DNA of 64,000 bases from Methanolinea mesophila (GTDB taxonomy: Archaea > Halobacteriota > Methanomicrobia > Methanomicrobiales > Methanospirillaceae), in NCBI RefSeq assembly GCF_017873855.1, contig NZ_JAGGKR010000001.1, positions 1,431,529 to 1,495,528 of the forward strand. The letters are read 5' to 3'. How positions within the stretch are numbered: position 1 is the stretch's first letter; every line of letters starts with the position of its first letter. The position numbers and the translations under genes are program-made. Below the pieces are notes generated by a model, which was given only the letters and a program-made list of their open reading frames with translations, did not search any database and was not told the origin of the DNA. Below, in pieces: positions 26,386 to 34,927 of the stretch.

Positions 26386-27285
26386 ATGTCCAAAGTCTAC
26401 CTCATACAAACTTCAGACCGGGCGGAGGGAATCCGGGCCCTCTTCCGGGAGCCTGTGGTTCCTGACCTGAAAGGGAAGCCGGTGGTCATAAAGGCGAACT
26501 ATAACAGCGACGACCCGTTTCCCGCTTCAACCCATCCGGAAACACTGAGGGTGCTGGTGGAGGAACTCGGGGCAAGGGAGCCCGCAAAAATGACGCTTCT
26601 GGAACGGAGCGGGATGGGAAACACGCGTCAGGTGCTCACCAACCGGAAAGTGTTCGCCACGATGGACCGGCCCGGATGCGAGGCGGTGGTCCTTGACGAA
26701 CTGCCCCGCGAGGCGTGGGTGGAGTTCCCTCCCGGGAACACCCACTGGAAGCACGGGTTTTACCTCCCGAAACTTCTCCTCGACGCCGGGGTGGTGGTGA
26801 ACACCTGCTGCTGCAAGACCCACAGGTTCGGGGGGCATTTTACCATGTCCCTCAAGAATTCCGTCGGGCTGGTGGCAAAACGGCTCCCGGGCGGGCTGCA
26901 CAACTACATGTGGGAACTGCATGCTTCCCGCGACCAGCGGAGAATGATCGGGGAGATCAACGCCCATTACCGGGCCGACCTGGTGGTGATGGACGCCCTG
27001 GAGGCCTTTGTCAGGGGAGGCCCCGAACAGGGGGAGCGGGTCGCCCCCGGGCTGCTGCTTGCCTCGACCGACCGTGTGGCGGTGGATGCGGTGGGCGTCT
27101 CACTCCTCCGGTTCTACGGGACTACCCGCGAGGTGACGAAGGGGAGCGTCTTTTCCCAGGAGCAGATCGAGACCGCCGCGGGGTTGGGGGTCGGGGCAGC
27201 CTCATCGGATGAGGTGGAGATAGTCCCGCTCAACGAATCGGCCGGGGAAACGGCGGAGAAGATAAGGGGAATCCTTGCCGGATAG
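26386..27285 (+). CDS. DUF362-domain protein
   Basis: A 299-residue protein of the DUF362 family: KGKPVVIKANYNSDDPFPASTHPETL at the N-terminus, KMTLLERSGMGNTRQVL, VVVNTCCCKTHRFGGHFTMSLKNSVGL with three adjacent cysteines, and VVMDALEAFVRGGP. No ferredoxin-type CX2CX2CX3C cluster is attached, unlike many DUF362 proteins. Family function is unknown; links to iron-sulfur or electron-transfer proteins are common. The start lies after CGAACG; no obvious operon partner. Confidence 0.87.
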   Translation: MSKVYLIQTSDRAEGIRALFREPVVPDLKGKPVVIKANYNSDDPFPASTHPETLRVLVEELGAREPAKMTLLERSGMGNTRQVLTNRKVFATMDRPGCEAVVLDELPREAWVEFPPGNTHWKHGFYLPKLLLDAGVVVNTCCCKTHRFGGHFTMSLKNSVGLVAKRLPGGLHNYMWELHASRDQRRMIGEINAHYRADLVVMDALEAFVRGGPEQGERVAPGLLLASTDRVAVDAVGVSLLRFYGTTREVTKGSVFSQEQIETAAGLGVGAASSDEVEIVPLNESAGETAEKIRGILAG

Positions 27286-27632
27286 ATCTTTCCTTTTTTC
27301 CTCCGGGGAATTCCTTACGCACTCTTTTGAGTGGACTGACAAAGAAAATTGTGTAAAATCAGCAGGAATTACCAAAATGAAATGATTTTTGGCGTTTTTT
27401 AAGGTATATGACGCTCCAGGGGCTCAGCCCCGCCGCTGCGGCGCCCCGACAGGATATGCCTGAACTGTCGTGGGTCCAGGATCTTTTTTAATTATTTGAT
27501 ATTGAACGAAATCAGTCAGGTTAAACCATTAATTGTCGGAGAGCCGCACCTGTGGCCCAGGGTAAATGGGAGGCGTAGCCCGGGAAAGCAACGAAAAACA
27601 GGTTTTTAGAAACGTTAAATAAAATTTAGTTC
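27286..27632. other. 347-base non-coding gap with repeat copy
   Basis: Both flanking genes point into this gap (convergent). It holds a short T-rich run after the DUF362 stop (27290-27300), one copy of the dispersed hairpin repeat, and otherwise AT-rich sequence with no gene. Confidence 0.7.
27410..27480 (+). repeat. Dispersed hairpin repeat, copy D
   Basis: GACGCTCCAGGGGCTCAGCC, CGCCGCTGCGGCGCCCCGAC, AGGATATGCCTGA. Head is nearly identical to copy C at 6.5 kb; the tail after GGATAT diverges (GCC for TCG). Confidence 0.7.
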
Positions 27633-28016
27633 CTAGAAGCACCCCTTCGACCGGAGCAGTTCCAGGAGGAGGGCGGCCCGGGTCTTCACGATCTCGTCGG
27701 GGTCGTCCCGCAATCGCTCCAGCACCGGGACCACGTTATTCACCGCGACCGCCTCTGCCTCGCCACGTTCCACCAGGGCCCTGAGGAGCGCCACCGCGGC
27801 CCCCCGTACGCGGGGGCTCCCGGCAGAGAGGCAGCTCGCCACCGCGGGGAGTCCGCCGCCGTCGATAAGCATCTTCGGGGACCAGGCGGGGTCCCAGGTG
27901 CTGGTGACCAGCGCCTCCACCGCGTTCAACCGTTCCTCCTCATCCTCGCTCGACATGAGGCGGATATTCCGGGTGAGCATCTCGGATTCCAGTGTGTTCT
28001 TTGCCATATCCTTCAC
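27633..28016 (-). CDS. Small ARM/HEAT-like repeat protein
   Basis: A 127-residue, fully helical acidic protein with armadillo-like pairs: ERLNAVEALVTS, GGLPAVASCLSAGSPRVRGAAVALLRALVERG and NNVVPVLERLRDDPDEIVKTRAALLLELLR. The GG-LP-V start of the second repeat is typical for armadillo rather than HEAT. ATG 28007 (MAKNTLE...) is an alternative start. It lies 40 bases downstream of a second protein of the same kind on the same strand, probably in one transcript. No catalytic features. Confidence 0.75.
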   Translation of the reverse strand: MKDMAKNTLESEMLTRNIRLMSSEDEEERLNAVEALVTSTWDPAWSPKMLIDGGGLPAVASCLSAGSPRVRGAAVALLRALVERGEAEAVAVNNVVPVLERLRDDPDEIVKTRAALLLELLRSKGCF

Positions 28017-28056
28017 CTTCTTCTCAATGTACCCTCACCGGCAGGGTGAGCCCCGG

Positions 28057-28440
28057 TTACAGGATCTGCTGCAGGGTGTGGCCTGCCATATCCCTGACCG
28101 CCTCGTACGGGTCGGAACCCTTGAGGATCGCCAGGGGAGCGGCGGCACCTGCCTGCCGGAGCTCATCCCCGAAACCCTGGACCGCCAGGCGGGAAAGGGC
28201 ATGGATCGTGTGGAGCCGAATTTTCTCGTCGGGGTCGTCGAGTCCCTGGACGAGGAATGCGACCCCGCCGGCGTCCACGAATCTCCGGGCAAACCCGGGG
28301 TCGGTAAAGAGTCGTGCGACCACCCGGTCGACAAGGTTCCTGCGGGTACGGGAATCGCAGGTCTTCATCGCCGCGGTGATCGCCGAGAGGATAGCCTCGT
28401 TCTCGCCTTCGCCTGTGTTCATTCCGGCCTGTTCCGTCAC
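28057..28440 (-). CDS. Small ARM/HEAT-like repeat protein
   Basis: Another 127-residue helical repeat protein: RRNLVDRVVARLFTD, RRFVDAGGVAFLVQGLDDPDEKIRLHTIHALSRLA and LRQAGAAAPLAILKGSDPYEAVRDMAGHTLQQIL. The AGG-hydrophobic-L-LDDPDEKIR pattern again resembles armadillo repeats. ATG 28422 (MNTGEG...) may be the true start. It is the upstream member of a pair with the 27633-28016 gene and divergent from the phosphodiesterase. Confidence 0.75.
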   Translation of the reverse strand: MTEQAGMNTGEGENEAILSAITAAMKTCDSRTRRNLVDRVVARLFTDPGFARRFVDAGGVAFLVQGLDDPDEKIRLHTIHALSRLAVQGFGDELRQAGAAAPLAILKGSDPYEAVRDMAGHTLQQIL

Positions 28441-28561
28441 CTGTTACACCTCGCGGGTTTGTGTGCCATATGAGAATCCGGGAGATAAATGTTGCGCGTG
28501 ATCGGTCATGGCCAACGCTTTTATTCCCGGCCTCCCAGATCGGGTATCGGAGGAGCAGGAG

Positions 28562-29077
28562 ATGCGGATCGGAATTGTCGGGGACAGTCACGACCACCTT
28601 CACAACGTCATCCGGACGGTGGCCTTCTTAAACGCCGAGGGGGTGGACCTGGTGCTCCACACCGGGGATTACATCGCACCCTTCGTGATTCCCGAGTTTG
28701 CCCGGTGCACCGCCCCGGTAATCGGGGTATTCGGGAACAACGACGGGGACCGTGGACTGCTCACCGCACGCTGCGGTGAATTCCGGAACATCGAAATCAG
28801 GGGGAATTTCTGTGAACTGGACCCGGACGGCCTGAAAGTCGCTCTTCTCCACGGTCATGAGGCCGCACTCCTGCACGACCTGGTGGAGAGCGGGTTCTTC
28901 GACCTTGTGGTGCACGGCCATACCCACCGGTCGGAAATATCCCGCAGGGGAAGGACGCTGGTGATCAATCCGGGAGAGATATGCGGGTATCTCACCGGCG
29001 AACCCACCTGCGCCCTCTTCGATACCCTCACAAAGGAGGCAAGGATCGTGCCTCTCTCCGCTTCACGGTCGCCATGA
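28562..29077 (+). CDS. YfcE/MJ0936-type metallophosphodiesterase
   Basis: A 171-residue calcineurin-like phosphoesterase with the complete metal-ligand set: GDSHDH near the start, LHTGDYI, GNND in FGNNDGDRG, LLHGHEAALLHDL and VVHGHTHRSE, ending INPGEICGYLTGEPT. It resembles M. jannaschii MJ0936, which hydrolyses artificial phosphodiesters with Ni or Mn; the natural substrate is unknown. ATG 28562 has a GGAG/AGGAG site a few bases upstream and fits the family start; an open frame extends to 28508. Confidence 0.92.
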   Translation: MRIGIVGDSHDHLHNVIRTVAFLNAEGVDLVLHTGDYIAPFVIPEFARCTAPVIGVFGNNDGDRGLLTARCGEFRNIEIRGNFCELDPDGLKVALLHGHEAALLHDLVESGFFDLVVHGHTHRSEISRRGRTLVINPGEICGYLTGEPTCALFDTLTKEARIVPLSASRSP

Positions 29078-29150
29078 GGCCGGACCGGTCCATTTATGGG
29101 ATTTGCGGAAAATTCAGTGCGTACGGGGAGTAACCACAGGGCGAAAGAGT

Positions 29151-29990
29151 ATGACGAACACGATACGCCACGAAGTCTACGAGATCCTGGAAGGACCTCA
29201 CATCGGGAAAGGGAGGGGGAAGTGGGCCGCCATCTTCTTCTCGGTGCTGATCGCGGTGAACGTGGGGGCGGCGGTGCTCGAGACCGATCCCACGTATTTC
29301 CAGGAATATTTCCCGTTTTTTTCCACCCTGACCATCTTTTCGGTGGGGATTTTCTCTCTCGAGTACATCCTGCGATTGTGGGTCTGCGTCGAAAACCCGG
29401 CCTATGCAGGGTCCCGGTGGGGCAGGCTCCGTTACGCGGCGACACCCCTGGCGCTCATCGACCTGGTCACCCTCGTCCCGTTTTACACCGTGTTCTTCAT
29501 ATCGAACCCGGATATCGCATTCCTGGTAAGGTTCTCGAGGATCCTGTGGATCCTGAAACTGGGGCATTATACCCCGGCCCTGGATACCATGGCGAAGGTG
29601 GTCAGAGTGAAGAAGGAAGAGCTCTCGGTAGCCTTTTTCTTCCTCTTCCTGGTCCTCATACTCTCTTCGAGCCTGATGTATTATGCCGAGCATGCCGCCC
29701 AGCCCACCAAGTTCACCAGCATCCTCGCTTCGATGTGGTGGGGGGTAGAGACCCTCTCCACCGTGGGATACGGTGATATCGTGCCGGTGACCCCGCTCGG
29801 GAAACTGATCGGGAGCGTGGTGGCCATCAGCGGTATCGCACTCTTCGCCCTTCCTGCGGGTATCCTCGCATCCGGGTTCGTGGCCGAACTGCGAAAGGAG
29901 AAAGAGGAGAAGCAGATGGGAAGCGGCGAGATCGTCTGCCCCAACTGCGGAGAAGTAATAAAGATCGAAGAGGTCGAAGGCCGGAAGTGA
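29151..29990 (+). CDS. Voltage-gated-type potassium channel with zinc-ribbon-like tail
   Basis: A 279-residue six-helix channel. Segments S1-S4 include FFSVLIAVNVGAAVLE and a Leu/Arg-containing FLVRFSRILWILKL, and the pore loop has the K+ filter TVGYGDIVP after MWWGVETLS. S6 (GSVVAISGIALFALPAGILA) is followed by a charged helix and CPNCGEVIKI, half of a zinc ribbon with only two Cys. ATG 29151 is preferred over 29103 since it leaves a normal intracellular lead. A second, shorter K+ channel gene is at 62854. Confidence 0.88.
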   Translation: MTNTIRHEVYEILEGPHIGKGRGKWAAIFFSVLIAVNVGAAVLETDPTYFQEYFPFFSTLTIFSVGIFSLEYILRLWVCVENPAYAGSRWGRLRYAATPLALIDLVTLVPFYTVFFISNPDIAFLVRFSRILWILKLGHYTPALDTMAKVVRVKKEELSVAFFFLFLVLILSSSLMYYAEHAAQPTKFTSILASMWWGVETLSTVGYGDIVPVTPLGKLIGSVVAISGIALFALPAGILASGFVAELRKEKEEKQMGSGEIVCPNCGEVIKIEEVEGRK

Positions 29991-30001
29991 TCTTACCCAC
30001 C

Positions 30002-31309
30002 CTAACCCGTCCCTGTGACGTCCCGGATGAACGCTTCCATCCGGGAGAGGATGGCCAGAGCCTGCGATCCCTGCAGCGAATCGGAACATATTCCCGCGGA
30101 GAAGGTGATCCTCTCCGAGAATGTGCTGACCGCCAGCCCGAAGCCGGGAGGATATTCCACCGGAGGAAGGATCCAGGCGTCACGGACTACCGGTTCGCCA
30201 AAATCAAGGAGTTCCTCGGACAGTATTCCGGTATTGGAGAAGAAAGGATTCATCTTTTCGTTGCCCTCCTCACTCGAAATTTCAAGGTCCCGCAGCCGGG
30301 TCCTGACCGCATAGAAACCTTCGGCGAACTCCTCCACCTGGCGCATCGCAACTCCGAGGCCGGTTCGATCCGCTTTATGGGCTGCCATCCCGGAATTGAC
30401 CGCGGCTACGAGTGATTCTCCGGCCAAGCCCCGGGGTATCCCGACCTCGAATGCCACCGACCCGTTGGCGCATTCGGCCATGGCCCCGGGGGCGAGCTGG
30501 CGGAGGTCCATGGCACAGAGTACGGGGAGGGGCCCGGGGGCATCGCCGTAAAAAGGCGAGAGAGCGTGGAAATACGCGGCGAGAAACAGGTCGTTGAGGG
30601 TAAACCCCCTGCCTTTGCACCATTTCCGCACCGGATGGAACAGATCCCTCTCGAGCGTCCTTGAGACGAACCTCGTGCCACCCCGTGTCTTCCCCATAGG
30701 GACCCCCCAGACCCGGGTCGTCTCTCCTGCGGCCCGTCGTGCCAGCTGCAATGTATCCGGGTCGAAACGGTCGAACAATCCGGAAAAACCGCGGGAACCC
30801 GGGTCGGGATCGGGGATAGGGCGTTCCGGTTCCCGGTAAAACCGGGCGAGCAGCCCCGCCAGGTATTTCATCCCCCTGGCGTCGCAGAGCGTATGGTTCA
30901 CGGAGAGGACCAGGGTATCGGATCCCGGACCGATCCGGGTGATACGGACCATGGGACCTTCCGCGGCATCGGGGCCGGGAGCGGCCAGGGCCAGTTCGAG
31001 ATCTCCTTCACCCGGCGGGAGCGAGACCAGTGTACCGGCGCGTTCCCGGTACTCTCCGGGCAGGAAGACGGGAACTTCGCCCTCAACGAACCGGGAGCCC
31101 GCGAGGGGCTCTGCGAGGAGGAGACACCCGGCCGCTTTGTTGAGCCGCTCCCACGCGAGCGGCTCGTCGAACCTGATCACCAGGTGCGCCACCTGGCTCC
31201 ATATCCCGGAGAGCAGGTAGTTCCACTGGTCGGGGACCGCGGCGGGAACGGGCGTCTTGTCTTTTGGGATCTCCTCTCCGGGGAACATTCTCCTGATTAT
31301 TAGTACCAT
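30002..31309 (-). CDS. Condensation-domain/acyltransferase-like protein
   Basis: A 435-residue stand-alone protein of the CoA-dependent acyltransferase fold. The family's catalytic HHxxxDG appears as SVNHTLCDARG (HTLCD keeps the HxxxD spacing; the first His is Asn). DFGEPVVRDAWILPP near the C-terminus corresponds to the DFG-W element of such enzymes (PapA, alcohol acetyltransferases, NRPS condensation domains). No carrier protein or NRPS gene is nearby. It is divergent from the MBL gene at 31382 (72-base gap). ATG 31288 is an alternative start. Substrate unknown; a lipid or peptide acyl transfer is an inference. Confidence 0.75.
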   Translation of the reverse strand: MVLIIRRMFPGEEIPKDKTPVPAAVPDQWNYLLSGIWSQVAHLVIRFDEPLAWERLNKAAGCLLLAEPLAGSRFVEGEVPVFLPGEYRERAGTLVSLPPGEGDLELALAAPGPDAAEGPMVRITRIGPGSDTLVLSVNHTLCDARGMKYLAGLLARFYREPERPIPDPDPGSRGFSGLFDRFDPDTLQLARRAAGETTRVWGVPMGKTRGGTRFVSRTLERDLFHPVRKWCKGRGFTLNDLFLAAYFHALSPFYGDAPGPLPVLCAMDLRQLAPGAMAECANGSVAFEVGIPRGLAGESLVAAVNSGMAAHKADRTGLGVAMRQVEEFAEGFYAVRTRLRDLEISSEEGNEKMNPFFSNTGILSEELLDFGEPVVRDAWILPPVEYPPGFGLAVSTFSERITFSAGICSDSLQGSQALAILSRMEAFIRDVTGTG

Positions 31310-31381
31310 GAGGGATATAACTCTTCAAGCACGCGCCCGGGCCGAAAATGCCGGCAGGTCCCGGGCAGCAGAAGGGACGGG

Positions 31382-33085
31382 ATGAAGATCGAACACCAGG
31401 TATGGCAGAAGGTACCCGGGACGAAGGGGCTCAAGCTCTATCCCTACATCCGGAAAGTGGACATCAACTCCTCGAATTCCTACCTCATCTCCTCGGAGCG
31501 TTTCATCATCCTCATCGACCCGGGCGGCCTGGAACCCCAGACCGAGGTCCTGCTTGAGGAGATCGCCCGCCTCCGGGAGGAGAATGACCGGCCGGTCCTG
31601 GTCTGCCTGACCCACATCCACCTCGATCACTGCCGTGAACTCCTCTTCAACCCCCGTCTCCGCGCCCTGCCCCGGATGGCGGTGGCGGTCCAGGACTCGG
31701 GAGCGGAGGCGCTGGCCCTGAAAAACCGGGCGGCAACCATCGCGGACATGCTCCATGTCGAGCTCCCGGACGGTGTCTCGGTGGATATACGTCTCGTAAT
31801 CTCCGAGGAGGGAGACCGGGAGTACGCCATGTGCGGGGAGCGGATCATCACCTGCTGCGACCCGGTCATCCTGGAGAACGATGACTCGTTCCCCCGCCAG
31901 GTGCTCCCCCTGGGAGGAGGGGACACCCTCGAGTTCTTCCATACCCCGGGCCATTCCCCGGACAGCGTCTGTATCAGGGCCGGGGAGTTCTTCATCATCG
32001 GGGACCTTCTCTTCGGCACCGCCCCGGTCATCGCCGGCATTTACGGCTGGTCGGCAGGGGAACTGGTGACCTCCATCGACAGGGTGACAGGGTTCATCGC
32101 GCAGGGAGGAGTGACCACCTTCCTGCCTGGTCACGGGAATGCGCTCGATACCCCCACTATGATCCGGGCCCTGTCCGGGATGCGGCGCGAGACGATGTCC
32201 CTCTCGGGGATCGACATGATCGATGCGGAGTGGGTGAGCGAGACCGCAGGATATGGCCAGGAGCTGATGGCCGAAGTCGAGCGCCTCTTCACGGTCATCG
32301 CCGGCAGGCTGGTGTACGTGGCCCACGTGCTCGACGAGATCGAGGAAAGCGGCGAGGCGGACCGGCTCAGGGGCCTGATCAACGCCGACCTGGTGGACGA
32401 ACTGATCGCCGATTTCAACTCATTCTCCCGGGACCTGCACGAAGGGAACATCGCGGAGCTCCACCTGGCATTGAAAGCAGGGCAGATCGTCTCCAAGCTG
32501 AACCGCATCTACCAGGAGGAGACGCTCTCCGAGGTACTCGACCTCTCGCTCGCCCGCCGGGCGGGCAGACTCCTCGAGGACTACGGGGCGAGGTTCCGGG
32601 GGTACCGCCCCCGGACGACCCTTATTCCTGCCGACCTGAACGAGGTGCTGGAAGCGGTTCTTACCGAACTCTCGGGCCCCGCCTACGGGGAGGAGGACAT
32701 CCTCGACGTGGAGGACGAAGCGCAGTTCGTCCGGGCCCTGGTGGTGAGGATCGCGTCGGTGAACATCTTCGAGGGGGTGTCCCTGCGGTTCACCCCGGCC
32801 CCGGGTATGATCCCGGCGGAGATGGACCGGGAGCGGTTCGGGGAGACCATGGCCTATCTGCTGGAGAAGCTGGTCTCTTCGGGAATGAAATCCGTTACCT
32901 TCACGAGCGCGCTCCTCCCGGAGGGCGGAGAACTCCGGGCTGCCTGGACGGGGGGCTCCGCCCTCGGGCCCACGCCCCTCCGATTCGGGACCAGGCTCGC
33001 CGGGCTTGCGGGTGCACGGCTCGAGGTGGAGCCGTGCCCGGAGGGAGGGATGTTCCGGATGATCTTCCACGCTCCCCCCCTGTAA
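31382..33085 (+). CDS. MBL-fold hydrolase fused to a long helical C-terminal region
   Basis: The N-terminal half (1-250) is a metallo-beta-lactamase-fold hydrolase with THIHLDH, HTPGHSPDS, IGDLLFG (Asp ligand) and LPGHG, and NSYLISS as the usual lead. Residues ~280-567 are not an MBL element: a long helical stretch with acid-rich helices (LMAEVERLFTVIAGRLVYVAHVLDE, DELIADFNSFSRDLHEGN) that could be a DHp-like bundle, then a mixed region (RTTLIPADLNEVLEAVLTEL ... DRERFGETMAYLLEKLVSSG ... GTRLAGLAGARLEVEPCPEGG) whose order recalls a histidine-kinase ATPase lacking N-box Asn and DxGxG. The STAS gene follows after 47 bases. The kinase-like reading is inference. Confidence 0.75.
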   Translation: MKIEHQVWQKVPGTKGLKLYPYIRKVDINSSNSYLISSERFIILIDPGGLEPQTEVLLEEIARLREENDRPVLVCLTHIHLDHCRELLFNPRLRALPRMAVAVQDSGAEALALKNRAATIADMLHVELPDGVSVDIRLVISEEGDREYAMCGERIITCCDPVILENDDSFPRQVLPLGGGDTLEFFHTPGHSPDSVCIRAGEFFIIGDLLFGTAPVIAGIYGWSAGELVTSIDRVTGFIAQGGVTTFLPGHGNALDTPTMIRALSGMRRETMSLSGIDMIDAEWVSETAGYGQELMAEVERLFTVIAGRLVYVAHVLDEIEESGEADRLRGLINADLVDELIADFNSFSRDLHEGNIAELHLALKAGQIVSKLNRIYQEETLSEVLDLSLARRAGRLLEDYGARFRGYRPRTTLIPADLNEVLEAVLTELSGPAYGEEDILDVEDEAQFVRALVVRIASVNIFEGVSLRFTPAPGMIPAEMDRERFGETMAYLLEKLVSSGMKSVTFTSALLPEGGELRAAWTGGSALGPTPLRFGTRLAGLAGARLEVEPCPEGGMFRMIFHAPPL

Positions 33086-33132
33086 CCTCTTTAACGGTCG
33101 CGGACTAACCTACCATAGCACAAGGGATTTTG

Positions 33133-33453
33133 ATGGCGGACCAGGTTGAAGTGGTGAAGGTTGAAGGGAGGATCGATGCGAGCTCGGCTCCCGGTATGGA
33201 GGCGGCGATCAACGCCCCCCTGGAGCGTGGGGTGAAGAAGATCGTGGTGGACCTCTCCGGCGTGGAATATATGAGCAGTGCAGGCCTCCGGGTGCTGCTG
33301 GCCTCCCTGAAGAAGGTCCGTTCCCTGGGCGGGGAGATGCGGCTTGCAGGGATGCAGCCGTTCGTAAAAGAGGTCTTCGATATGACCGGGTTCTCCCGGC
33401 TCTTCTCGGTCTCTGCAACGGTGGAAGAGGCGGTAAAAAGCCTCTCCTCATAA
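33133..33453 (+). CDS. STAS-domain anti-sigma factor antagonist-like protein
   Basis: A 106-residue STAS domain with the canonical order: VEVVKVEGRIDASSAPGMEA, KKIVVDLSGVEYMSSAGLRVLL and the C-terminal VKEVFDMTGFSRLFSV. The SSAG serine pair (about S48-S49) is at the site phosphorylated in SpoIIAA/RsbV-type antagonists. In bacteria such proteins switch partners between a kinase and a regulator, and PP2C phosphatases reset them; archaea lack sigma factors, so the target must be something else. A TTG at 33130 is an alternative start. Downstream of and probably cotranscribed with the MBL-fused gene. An A/T-run terminator follows. Confidence 0.9.
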   Translation: MADQVEVVKVEGRIDASSAPGMEAAINAPLERGVKKIVVDLSGVEYMSSAGLRVLLASLKKVRSLGGEMRLAGMQPFVKEVFDMTGFSRLFSVSATVEEAVKSLSS

Positions 33454-33470
33454 AAAAAACATTATTTTTT
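33453..33470 (+). terminator. A-run/T-run terminator after STAS gene
   Basis: AAAAAAAACATTATTTTTT overlaps the stop codon; A- and T-runs can pair and the T-run ends the transcript. Confidence 0.6.
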
Positions 33471-33516
33471 ACGGGAATTTTCCAGTGAAGGCGTTATCCC
33501 CATGCCGCCTTGAATC

Positions 33517-33525
33517 AACATATAA
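33517..33525 (+). promoter_or_regulatory. Candidate TATA box of trpB2
   Basis: ACATATAAC lies about 45 bases before the trpB2 ATG and about 25 bases upstream of the TGTACA box, so that transcription would start at or just after the box. Confidence 0.45.
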
Positions 33526-33544
33526 CGACAACAATGTATTTATT

Positions 33545-33550
33545 TGTACA
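33545..33550 (+). promoter_or_regulatory. TGTACA element (possible TRP box) before trpB2
   Basis: TGTACA is palindromic and sits 15 bases before the ATG, within an AT-rich stretch (TTATTTGTACAGAATAATGT). TrpY of Methanothermobacter binds TGTACA boxes to repress trp genes including trpB2. The match to an identical core in the expected promoter position is suggestive, but a six-base palindrome alone is weak evidence. Confidence 0.45.
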
Positions 33551-33565
33551 GAATAATGTAACTTC

Positions 33566-34927
33566 ATGCAACCCAAGACCAAGATTCTCCTCGATGAGGA
33601 CCAGATGCCCCGTCAGTGGTACAACATCCTCACCGACCTTCCCTCTCCCATGGACCCTCCGCTCCACCCGGGGACTCACAAGCCCCTGGTTCCGGACGAT
33701 CTCACCCCTATCTTTCCTATGGAATTGATCCGGCAGGAAATGAGCGACAAGAGGATGATCGACATCCCGGAGGATGTGCGGGACGTGCTCCGGCTCTGGA
33801 GGCCGAGCCCACTCTACCGTGCGACCCGGCTGGAAAAACACCTGAAGACCCCGGCGAAGATCTACTACAAGTGGGAAGGGGTGAGCCCGGCCGGGAGCCA
33901 CAAGCCCAACACTTCGGTCGCCCAGGCGTATTACAACATGAAAGCGGGGGTGGAACGGATCGCCACCGAGACGGGAGCAGGCCAGTGGGGTTCGGCGCTC
34001 GCGTTCGCCACCATGCTCTACGGGCTGGACTGCACGGTCTACATGGTCCGGTCGAGCTACACCCAGAAACCCTACCGGAAGTCGATGATGCAGGTATGGG
34101 GGGCCGAGTGCATCCCCAGCCCGAGCACCAAGACGAACTCCGGAAAAGCGGTGCTCGCAAAGGACCCGGACACCCCGGGGAGCCTCGGCATCGCAATCTC
34201 GGAGGCGGTGGAGGACGCGGCCACCCATGCCAACACCAACTACGCCCTCGGGTCGGTGCTCAATCACGTCTGTCTCCACCAGACGGTCATCGGTCTGGAA
34301 AGCAGGGAGCAGCTCGCCATGGTGGACGATTACCCCGACGTGGTGATCGGGTGCGTGGGCGGGGGGTCCAATTTCGCCGGGATATCGTTCCCCTTCGCCG
34401 GGGACAAGATGACCGGGAAGCATCCCGGAGTGGACATCGTGGGAGTGGAACCCGCGTCGTGCCCGACCCTTACGAAGGGGCTCTATACCTATGACTTCGG
34501 CGACGTCGCCGGGCTGACCCCGCTCATGAAGATGTTCACCCTGGGCCACGATTTCGTCCCGCCCTCGATCCATGCGGGGGGGCTCCGGTACCACGGCGAC
34601 TCGCCCATCGTCTCCAAGCTCGTGCACGACGGGGTGATGCGGGCGGTCTCCTACCACCAGAGCGAGGTTTTTGAAGCGGCCCAGACCTTCGCCCGGACGG
34701 AGGGGATCATCGTTGCACCGGAGACCTCCCACGCGGTGAAGGCAGCGATCGACTGCGCCCTGAAATGCAGGGAGACCGGAGAGGCGAAGACCATTCTCTT
34801 CAACTGCTCGGGACACGGGAACTTCGACATGTCCGCCTACGACGCATTCTACGCGGGGCAGCTGGTGGACTACGAGTATCCCGACGCATTGATCAAGGAG
34901 GCCCTTGGAAGGCTCCCGAAGGTGTGA
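33566..34927 (+). CDS. trpB2: Tryptophan synthase beta-like protein, TrpB2 type
   Basis: A 453-residue PLP enzyme of the TrpB2 class, which is longer than TrpB1 and usually lacks a TrpA partner. The N-terminus [20 protein letters not shown] is characteristic of TrpB2; the PLP lysine is in [13 protein letters not shown], the phosphate loop is [11 protein letters not shown] and the indole-site region [14 protein letters not shown] is present. TrpB2 makes tryptophan from serine and indole, or salvages indole. No trpA or other trp gene is nearby, in keeping with this class. Confidence 0.93.
   Translation: MQPKTKILLDEDQMPRQWYNILTDLPSPMDPPLHPGTHKPLVPDDLTPIFPMELIRQEMSDKRMIDIPEDVRDVLRLWRPSPLYRATRLEKHLKTPAKIYYKWEGVSPAGSHKPNTSVAQAYYNMKAGVERIATETGAGQWGSALAFATMLYGLDCTVYMVRSSYTQKPYRKSMMQVWGAECIPSPSTKTNSGKAVLAKDPDTPGSLGIAISEAVEDAATHANTNYALGSVLNHVCLHQTVIGLESREQLAMVDDYPDVVIGCVGGGSNFAGISFPFAGDKMTGKHPGVDIVGVEPASCPTLTKGLYTYDFGDVAGLTPLMKMFTLGHDFVPPSIHAGGLRYHGDSPIVSKLVHDGVMRAVSYHQSEVFEAAQTFARTEGIIVAPETSHAVKAAIDCALKCRETGEAKTILFNCSGHGNFDMSAYDAFYAGQLVDYEYPDALIKEALGRLPKV

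Noticed and set aside
33566-34927. Antisense and alternative frames over trpB2
   Set aside because: Long but explained by GC-rich codon structure; the plus-strand TrpB2 has clear catalytic motifs.
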